Positions 6,307 to 11,861 of a stretch of 11,861 bases of DNA are shown piece by piece (the first letter of the stretch is position 1; every line of letters starts with the position of its first letter). Origin of the DNA: Chloroflexota bacterium (GTDB lineage Bacteria; Chloroflexota; Anaerolineae; Aggregatilineales; Aggregatilineaceae); NCBI GenBank assembly GCA_016234525.1, contig JACRBK010000103.1:1-11861 (forward strand). Reading direction: 5' to 3'. Position numbers and translations under genes: made by a program. The notes beneath the pieces were generated by a model. It saw nothing but the letters and a program-made list of their open reading frames with translations. It had not been told where the DNA came from and did not search any database.

Positions 6307-7818
6307 ATGAACCAGCTTTCTCCGGTTTTAGAAATACGAGGGGTTTCTAAACGCTTCGATGCAACTCAGGCATTGGATCATGTCTCGCTCACCCTTTATC
6401 CTGGACAGGTCCACGCCTTGCTTGGCGAAAACGGGGCCGGAAAATCGACCCTGATCAAAATCATGACCGGTATCCACCAGCCGGATCAGGGCGCTATCCT
6501 ACTCAATGGCCGTTCGATCCAGGTCACCAACTCCTCTCAGGCGCAGCTTCACGGTATCGCCGCGATCTACCAGGAACCGATGATTTTTCCCGATCTCAAT
6601 GTGGCGGAGAATATCTTCATCAGCCACCGGGGACGTGGTGCTGTGGTAAACTGGCGCAAAATGTACCATGATGCCAGTGATATTCTTGGCAAACTGGGGG
6701 TTCACCTGGAAGTGCGCAGTCAGGCGCGCGGCCTTACCCTGGCCGCCCAGCAGACCGTTGAAATCGCCAAAGCGCTCTCTCTGAAGACTCGTGTGCTGAT
6801 CATGGATGAACCGACGGCTTCTTTGTCGGTCCACGAAGTGACGCAGCTTTTTAACCTCGTTCGCACCCTGCGTAATCAAGGGGTCGCTATCCTGTTTATC
6901 AGCCATCGCCTCGAAGAAATATTCGAGATCGCTGATCACATTACTATCTTGCGCGATGGCAAACTGATCTCCTCAAAACCTGTCAGCGAGGTGACAACCG
7001 AAACCGCCATCCGCGATATGGTGGGGCGCGACATGGAGTCATTCTTTGTCAAAGACGAAAGCCGCCGAGATGATCTGATATTGTCGGTGCAGGGACTTGC
7101 GCGCAGTGGAGTATTCTCCGGCATCACCTTCGATATTCATCATGGCGAAGTGTTGGGTTTTGCAGGGCTGGTAGGATCGGGGCGTACCGACGTGGCGCTG
7201 GCTCTATTCGGGATTTCCCCAGCAGACGAGGGGAAGATTATCTACGACGGCCAACCAGTGACGATACATTCCCCGGCCCAGGCGACTCATCTCGGTATTG
7301 CCTATGTCCCTGAAGATCGACGCGAGTATGGCCTGGTGATGCCGATGTCTATTGCGGCCAATATCACACTGCCCATGCTCAGGCGTTACCTGACCCGGTT
7401 AGGAATCGTCAAACGGCGCGCTGAAGAAACCACCGCCGAAGAATACCGCCAGCGGTTTTCGATCCGTGCGTCTAATGTCCGCCTGGTGACCAGCAAACTA
7501 TCCGGCGGCAACCAACAAAAGGTCGTACTCAGCAAATGGCTAAATACCAAACCGCGCCTACTGATTCTGGACGAGCCGACACGCGGCATTGATGTAAGCG
7601 CCAAAGCCGAAGTGCATCATATCATTAATGAACTCGCTAAAGAGGGTTTGGGGATTTTGCTTATTTCGTCCGATCTGCCGGAGGTGCTGGCGATGAGCGA
7701 CCGGGTGCTGGTCATGCGTGAAGGCCGGCAGATGGGCATTTTTACACGCCAGGAAGCGACTCAAGAAACCGTGATGACGGCGGCAATGGGTCAGAAAATA
7801 ACAGTAGGGGGAATCTAG
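6307..7818 (+). CDS. Sugar ABC transporter ATP-binding protein, double NBD (RbsA/RhaT type)
   Basis: This 503-residue cytoplasmic protein powers sugar import and, as usual in the RbsA family, has two nucleotide-binding halves. The first has Walker A GENGAGKST (40-48), the Q-loop at YQEP (88-91), a relaxed signature LTLAAQQTVEIAKAL (143-157), Walker B LIMDEP (164-169) and the switch histidine in FISHR. The second has a degenerate Walker A GLVGSGRT (287-294, Arg for Lys), a full signature LSGGNQQKVV (398-407), Walker B LLILDEPTRGID (418-429) and SSD in place of the switch histidine. This asymmetry is normal for the family, so probably only one site hydrolyses ATP well. Length is typical. It is the first gene of the operon, divergent from the regulator. 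The substrate is judged from the binding protein at 9964: probably rhamnose or a similar deoxysugar. Confidence 0.92.
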   Translation: MNQLSPVLEIRGVSKRFDATQALDHVSLTLYPGQVHALLGENGAGKSTLIKIMTGIHQPDQGAILLNGRSIQVTNSSQAQLHGIAAIYQEPMIFPDLNVAENIFISHRGRGAVVNWRKMYHDASDILGKLGVHLEVRSQARGLTLAAQQTVEIAKALSLKTRVLIMDEPTASLSVHEVTQLFNLVRTLRNQGVAILFISHRLEEIFEIADHITILRDGKLISSKPVSEVTTETAIRDMVGRDMESFFVKDESRRDDLILSVQGLARSGVFSGITFDIHHGEVLGFAGLVGSGRTDVALALFGISPADEGKIIYDGQPVTIHSPAQATHLGIAYVPEDRREYGLVMPMSIAANITLPMLRRYLTRLGIVKRRAEETTAEEYRQRFSIRASNVRLVTSKLSGGNQQKVVLSKWLNTKPRLLILDEPTRGIDVSAKAEVHHIINELAKEGLGILLISSDLPEVLAMSDRVLVMREGRQMGIFTRQEATQETVMTAAMGQKITVGGI

Positions 7819-7819
7819 C

Positions 7820-8863
7820 GTGCAAAAAGTCCGACAACTCATCCGGCCTGAACAGATTCGCGAACTGAGCCTGCTACTCATTATCATCCTGATCGTGATC
7901 TTCTTTGGGAGCCAGATCGAGAACTACTATTCCGCCCGCACCTTTCAGCGCATCTCTTCCAGCGTCATGATTATCATGGTCGTGGCGGTCGGCGAAACGA
8001 TGGTGGTGCTCACACGGAATATCGATCTGTCCGTCAGTTCGATGGTGGGATTTACGGCCTATCTGGCGGGCCAGCAGGTCTCTCAAAATGATAATTTATC
8101 GCCGGCAGTAGTGGTGCTGTTGGCGGTGAGTTTTGGGGCGCTGCTCGGTCTGATCAATGGTCTTCTGGTGGCCTACGGCAAGATTCCGGCCATTGTCGTG
8201 ACATTAGGCACGCTGGCGATCTATCGGGGTGCGCTCGTGGAATACGGCCATTCTAAAAATATTCTCGTGCGCGATCTCCCCGATTGGCTGGTCAATCTGC
8301 CCCGCGAAACACTTTTTTCGGTGGGCGAACTGGACATCCGCCTGTTGGCTGGCCTGGCATTTATTATCGTGATTATTTTCCAGATGGTGCTGCTTTTCCT
8401 GCCTTACGGGCGGCGTTTATACGCGATTGGGTCCAGCCCGGATGCAGCACGGATCGCCGGGTTGCCTGCGCGGCGGATCGTCCTGCTGGCGTATGTATTG
8501 TGTGGGGCATTATCCGGCTTGGGAGGATTTATCTACCTGTCTCGTATTGGCACAGTCGGGACAACCGCCGCCCAAGGACTGCATATGCAGGTGATCGCCG
8601 CTGTAGTGGTTGGGGGTGTCAATATCTTTGGCGGCTCTGGAACAATGATCGGCATGATGTTGGGCGCGATCCTGATGGGCATCCTTGAACAAAGCCTGAT
8701 CCGAATGCAGATTAACGAATTCTGGAAAGATGCCATTTTCGGCATGTTTATTCTGTTGGCGGTTGCCAGTGATGCCCTGATGATGAACCGGCTGCGTGAC
8801 TTGTGGGCACGCGGGGCGATCCAGATGCGCATTGCCCAAGACGCTGCTGTGCAGAAGGAGTAA
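7820..8863 (+). CDS. Sugar ABC transporter permease 1 (BPD_transp_2 family, RhaP/LsrC-like)
   Basis: Inner-membrane channel subunit of 347 residues with about eight to ten hydrophobic segments, the first at about 16-33 (LSLLLIIILIVIFFG). The family motif NIDLSVSSMVG (67-77) follows the second segment, and the coupling region GSSPDAARIAGL (204-215) that contacts the ATPase precedes LSGLGGFIYLSRIGT and VVVGGVNIFGGSGT. The GTG start at 7820 is one base after the ATPase stop, and its ribosome site GGGGGA (7807-7812) lies inside the ATPase gene, so the two are probably translationally coupled. It should pair with the permease at 8867 as a heterodimer. Confidence 0.9.
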   Translation: MQKVRQLIRPEQIRELSLLLIIILIVIFFGSQIENYYSARTFQRISSSVMIIMVVAVGETMVVLTRNIDLSVSSMVGFTAYLAGQQVSQNDNLSPAVVVLLAVSFGALLGLINGLLVAYGKIPAIVVTLGTLAIYRGALVEYGHSKNILVRDLPDWLVNLPRETLFSVGELDIRLLAGLAFIIVIIFQMVLLFLPYGRRLYAIGSSPDAARIAGLPARRIVLLAYVLCGALSGLGGFIYLSRIGTVGTTAAQGLHMQVIAAVVVGGVNIFGGSGTMIGMMLGAILMGILEQSLIRMQINEFWKDAIFGMFILLAVASDALMMNRLRDLWARGAIQMRIAQDAAVQKE

Positions 8864-8866
8864 CCC

Positions 8867-9901
8867 ATGCTGCAAAATCGAGATTGGAGATGGTTGCTCC
8901 GGTGGGAGTCGCTGTTGGCTGTGATTTTGGTCGCGGTGATTGCTGCGAATATCCAGATGTCCAGCCACTACCTGGGGACAGACAACTTTGTGAATCTATT
9001 CCAGTTGTCTATCGAAAAAATCATCATGGCGTTGATCATGACCTTCATTATTATCAACGGCGAGATCGATCTATCGGTGGCCTCCGTTATGGGGTTGAGC
9101 GCGTGTCTGTTTGGCCGGTTATACGATCAGGATATTCCTGCCGAGATGGCGGTGGTCATCGCCCTGGTTGTCGGTACTGTGTGCGGCACATTTAATGGGT
9201 TCTGGATCGCGTATGCTGGTCTGCCTTCGCTGGCGGTGACATTAGCCTCATCCATTATGTTTCGTGGTGTAGCGCGTATCCTGTTGGAAGATCGGTCGGT
9301 CGGTCTTTTCCCCCAATGGTTTAACAACCTGGGCCAGCCCGATCTGATCGGCCCGCTGTCGTTTGGCATCATTCTTTTCGTCGTTTTGTTTGGGATCTGC
9401 CTGATCGTACTCCAGTTGACGGCCTTCGGGCGTTACGTCTATATCATTGGCAACAACAAGGGCGCAGCCCGGTATTCTGGGATCAAGGTACGCCAGACCA
9501 AGCTGACTCTATTTATTTTGTCTGGTCTGGTGGCCAGTCTGTGTGGTTTGTTGTTGGCGGCGCGCCTGGGTACAGTGCGTGCGAATGCCGCTGAGGAATT
9601 CGAACTCGACATTATCACGATGGTGCTGCTCGGCGGTGTGAGCATTTTTGGCGGGACAGGAACGTTGGTAGGGGTTGGCCTGTCTATCCTGGTTGTGCTT
9701 AATCTACGCAACGGGATGTCGCTGGCGCATTATTCCGGCAATATCCAGACAAGTGTTGTTGGCGCTCTGCTCATTGCGTCGGTCCTGTTACCTAATTTGA
9801 TGCGGGATACACGACGTCTCCGGCAGTGGCGAGATTTCCGTTTTCGTCCGCGAGAGACTGATCTCGAAGAGGAGGAGGGAACTTGGCAAGCTGTTGGATA
9901 G
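8867..9901 (+). CDS. Sugar ABC transporter permease 2 (BPD_transp_2 family, RhaQ/LsrD-like)
   Basis: Second membrane subunit of 344 residues. It shares the landmarks of its neighbour: GEIDLSVASVMGLS (65-78), AYAGLPSLAVTLASS (115-129), the coupling region GNNKGAARYSGIKV (195-208) and VLLGGVSIFGGTGTLVG (253-269). The two permeases are clearly paralogous but well diverged, as in transporters that use a heterodimeric channel. The C-terminal tail (about 313-344) is charged and acidic (TDLEEEEG) and should be cytoplasmic. GAAGGAG (8854-8860) lies six bases before the ATG, and only three bases separate it from the previous stop. Confidence 0.9.
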   Translation: MLQNRDWRWLLRWESLLAVILVAVIAANIQMSSHYLGTDNFVNLFQLSIEKIIMALIMTFIIINGEIDLSVASVMGLSACLFGRLYDQDIPAEMAVVIALVVGTVCGTFNGFWIAYAGLPSLAVTLASSIMFRGVARILLEDRSVGLFPQWFNNLGQPDLIGPLSFGIILFVVLFGICLIVLQLTAFGRYVYIIGNNKGAARYSGIKVRQTKLTLFILSGLVASLCGLLLAARLGTVRANAAEEFELDIITMVLLGGVSIFGGTGTLVGVGLSILVVLNLRNGMSLAHYSGNIQTSVVGALLIASVLLPNLMRDTRRLRQWRDFRFRPRETDLEEEEGTWQAVG

Positions 9902-9924
9902 AACCTGTCACCCAGTCAGAAGCT

Positions 9925-9950
9925 CTTAGCCGTACTAAGTGATGAATCAC
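9925..9950 (+). other. Two small hairpins before the binding-protein gene
   Basis: CTTAG (9925-9929) can pair with CTAAG (9935-9939), and GTGA (9939-9942) with TCAC (9947-9950) around TGAA. They share one base, so probably only one forms at a time. They sit just before the ribosome site AGGAG (9951-9955) of the binding-protein gene in the operon's only sizeable gap (62 bases). Such sites can protect or process mRNA to raise binding-protein output; that role is inferred. Confidence 0.3.
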
Positions 9951-9963
9951 AGGAGAAGATTAC

Positions 9964-11028
9964 ATGAGCACCAAAAAACTTTTCACCAGTCTGCTTTTGG
10001 TTGCCCTGTTGCTGGCTCCGATTTTGGCCGCCAATGCTCAGGATGGAGAACCCATTATTGCCGAACCCGGCGTCGAACTTGATATGGTTCTGCTGCCTAA
10101 AGACCCCGGCAACCCAGTTTTTGTCGAGGCGAACGAAGGCGCTATGGAAGCGCATGAAGAACTGGAAAATCCCGGCGAGTTGATCTTCACTGGCCCTACA
10201 CCCGAAAACGCTATCCCCGGTCAGATTGAAATCATTACCAGCTCCACCACCGAAGGTGTTGACGCGATCATGATTTCGGCCAATGCTTATGAAGAACTGG
10301 TTCCCGCCACTACCGCGGCTATGGAAGCCGGGATCACAATTGTGACCTGGGACTCCCCGGTAATGCCCGAAGGTGAGGACCTGTTTATCGCGCAGGTGGA
10401 CTTCAGCGAAACCGGCATCGTGATGGCCGATATGGCGCTGAATCTGTTGGGTGAAGAGGGTGGGGAGTTTGCCGTTCTCTCTGCGACGCCTGATGCCTCT
10501 AATCAAAATGCCTGGATTGAAGCAATGCAAGCCGCCCTGGAAGAGGATGAGAAATACGCCAACCTCGAACTGGTAGACATCGTTTATGGTAACGATGTGG
10601 CGGAAGATAGCTACAATCAGGCGCTTGGTCTGGTGGACAAGTATCCCGATCTCAAATTGATTATGGCCCCTACGACAGTAGGCATCGCTGCTGCCGCTAA
10701 AGCCCTACAAGATGAGGAACTGTGCGGCACGGTGCTGCTCAGTGGTCTGGGACTGCCGTCGGAAATGGAATCGTTTGTTGAAGCGGGCTGCGCACAAGAA
10801 TTCGCGCTGTGGAGCTTCCACGATCTCGGCTACCTGACCTACTACGTTTCCTATATGATCGCTTCGGGCCAACTTGAGGGTGAAATTGGTGAGACGTTCG
10901 TTGCGGGTCGTATGGGTGAATATACGATTGAAGAAGATCCCAACCGTGAAGACGGCAAGCGTATCAAGATGGGGCCGTTCAGCCAGTATAATGCTGATAA
11001 CTTCGACGAATGGGCTTCCGGTGAATAA
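9964..11028 (+). CDS. Sugar ABC transporter substrate-binding protein, RhaS-like
   Basis: This 354-residue secreted protein captures the sugar for the transporter. Residues 1-25 are a Sec signal peptide (KK, a hydrophobic core, then AANA before QDGE), with cleavage predicted after residue 25. No lipobox cysteine is present. The mature part is a type 1 periplasmic-binding fold: DMVLLPKDPGNPVF (40-53), IFTGPTP, GQIEIITS, VDAIMISAN, VTWDSPV (127-133), FAVLSATPDASNQNAWIEAM (169-188), IMAPTTVG (233-240), GLGLPSEM (261-268) and FALWSFHDLGY (280-290). The last four resemble rhamnose-binding RhaS proteins. The related autoinducer-2 receptor LsrB has Asp-Gln and Pro-x-Ala in its site, whereas here these read Asn-Gln and Pro-Thr-Thr, which argues against it. 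Rhamnose or another deoxysugar is therefore the best guess, not proven. Ribosome site AGGAG (9951-9955) lies eight bases before the ATG. Confidence 0.9.
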   Translation: MSTKKLFTSLLLVALLLAPILAANAQDGEPIIAEPGVELDMVLLPKDPGNPVFVEANEGAMEAHEELENPGELIFTGPTPENAIPGQIEIITSSTTEGVDAIMISANAYEELVPATTAAMEAGITIVTWDSPVMPEGEDLFIAQVDFSETGIVMADMALNLLGEEGGEFAVLSATPDASNQNAWIEAMQAALEEDEKYANLELVDIVYGNDVAEDSYNQALGLVDKYPDLKLIMAPTTVGIAAAAKALQDEELCGTVLLSGLGLPSEMESFVEAGCAQEFALWSFHDLGYLTYYVSYMIASGQLEGEIGETFVAGRMGEYTIEEDPNREDGKRIKMGPFSQYNADNFDEWASGE

Positions 11029-11135
11029 CGGGAGTCGATAGCCTGCGCTGTCTGAGACTCATGAGGGTTTAGGACAGGCACAGAAAAAATTAAAACGTGC
11101 GTTGCCCCGAACGGGTGGATAGCGCATAAAATGAA

Positions 11136-11167
11136 AAAGGCGCGGGATCGTACAATCCCGCGCCTTT
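11136..11167. terminator. GC-rich bidirectional terminator between convergent genes
   Basis: GGCGCGGGAT (11139-11148) pairs perfectly with ATCCCGCGCC (11155-11164) around a 6-base loop, and flanking AAA and TTT extend the stem to 13 bp. On the minus strand the stem is followed by TTTTT and an AT-rich tail, so it serves best as terminator for the gene ending at 11192. On the plus strand it is followed by only TTT, giving a weaker stop for the transporter operon. Nothing else is clear in 11029-11135. Confidence 0.8.
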
Positions 11168-11191
11168 GGTATCCGCCACTTTTGCTGGAAG

Positions 11192-11861
11192 TTACTTGAC
11201 TGCTAGACGCTCGATCAATGCCTGCAAGTCCTCTGCGGCCTGATCAACCGAGGACTCACCATAGGCTACCTGCTGGCCGATCAGCTCAAGCTCAGCCACA
11301 AACTCCTGGTCGTTCGGGAGGTTCGGGCCCTGCGGGATCATACGATCAGCTACTGCCTCATAGATATGGTAAACCGCCGCGTCAGTCGCGGAGGCCTGAT
11401 CGGAAATTGCCTGACGCACGACCGGCGAGCAAGGTACACCTCTATTGGTTTCGAGTACCGCACCCACCTCAGGACTGGTCACGAAGAAGTTGATGAACAG
11501 TGCCGCCGCTTCCTTGTTTTCGCTGTCTTTGTTAATGGCCAGGTATTGACTCATCTGGATGACGTACGAATCTTCGCCGCCCACCGGAAGCGTGGTCATA
11601 CCGAGTTCGTCGGTCGTGGCCGCCTGATAAGCTGCCCCTTGGTTGCTCCAAATCATACCAATAGCGGCCTTGCCCGACACGAGCGCCGAGCTGTCCGGCC
11701 CGTCTTCGGTGTAGGTATAGGTGGTGTCCGCGTCGGGGATCAGACCTTCGTCGCGCATATCTGCCCACATCTGAAGCCATGCGGTGGCGGACTCAACTGT
11801 CGCGTAGGATTTGCCGCCTTCGTCTAAAGTCCAGAGATCGGTACCCTGTTGAGTGTAGAAA
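11192..11861 (-). CDS. Family 1 extracellular sugar-binding protein, C-terminal part
   Basis: The frame is open from the right edge to a TAA at 11192-11194 and shows the last 222 residues; the N-terminus with its expected signal peptide lies outside. Landmarks of the MalE/UgpB-type binding-protein family are WTLDEGGKSYATVES, AWLQMWADMRDEGLIP, ALVSGKAAIGMIWSNQGA, LPVGGEDSYVIQMSQYLAINKDSENKEAAALF near the middle (given here only as landmarks), INFFVTSPEV and a helical tail. This would be the receptor of a different carbohydrate ABC importer from the one upstream, since it belongs to another binding-protein superfamily. The specific sugar cannot be told. The ATG at 11768 is internal and not the start. 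Confidence 0.88.
   Translation of the reverse strand, partial: FYTQQGTDLWTLDEGGKSYATVESATAWLQMWADMRDEGLIPDADTTYTYTEDGPDSSALVSGKAAIGMIWSNQGAAYQAATTDELGMTTLPVGGEDSYVIQMSQYLAINKDSENKEAAALFINFFVTSPEVGAVLETNRGVPCSPVVRQAISDQASATDAAVYHIYEAVADRMIPQGPNLPNDQEFVAELELIGQQVAYGESSVDQAAEDLQALIERLAVK

Noticed and set aside
9964..11028. Binding protein as autoinducer-2 receptor LsrB
   Set aside because: The Asp-Gln and Pro-x-Ala binding residues known from LsrB are replaced, and no lsrK, lsrF or lsrG gene is present. The family relation keeps it possible but less likely.
11218..11827. Plus-strand reading frames over the right-edge gene
   Set aside because: They overlap the strongly supported minus-strand sugar-binding protein and encode low-quality Arg/Pro-rich sequence.

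Overview
The window is a stretch of bacterial chromosome, all metabolism, regulation and RNA modification. No phage, transposon, CRISPR, tRNA or rRNA signal is visible. Moderate GC, short gaps between genes, GTG starts, many sugar ABC transporter parts, a squalene-cyclase-like toroid protein of unknown role and a long double-barrel U32 protein would fit a Chloroflexota (Anaerolineae-like) bacterium. That assignment is inference and only moderately supported.

Left part (1-4235). The window opens with the last 52 codons of an unidentified plus-strand gene, followed by a strong and unusually long terminator hairpin (169-242). A palindrome-rich promoter region with a perfect TATAAT box precedes an orphan alpha-alpha toroid protein (391-1407). 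After a hairpin and a leader of about 240 bases comes a U32-family protein of about 844 residues (1701-4235). It resembles the RlhA-type 23S rRNA hydroxylase but appears to carry two copies of the U32 core, each with four cysteines.

Central and right part (4279-11028). A minus-strand regulator (4279-5985) is divergent from a four-gene plus-strand sugar import operon: a double-NBD ATPase (6307-7818), two permeases (7820-8863 and 8867-9901) and a secreted substrate-binding protein (9964-11028). The binding protein has RhaS-type motifs, so L-rhamnose or a related deoxysugar is the best guess. Known rhizobial rhamnose transport operons are also controlled by a DeoR-family repressor. The regulator joins a DeoR helix-turn-helix and DeoR sensor domain to a LacI/periplasmic-binding-like sugar domain. 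The gap between regulator and operon holds three exact 10-bp-phased copies of CAACAA over the regulator's predicted promoter, and three related TTGTTGAAA-like sites upstream of the operon start. Together these look like a self-contained sugar sensing and uptake module. No catabolic enzymes are in the window.

Right edge (11029-11861). A GC-rich terminator that can work in both directions separates the operon from a convergent, truncated family 1 sugar-binding protein gene that belongs to a second carbohydrate ABC system.
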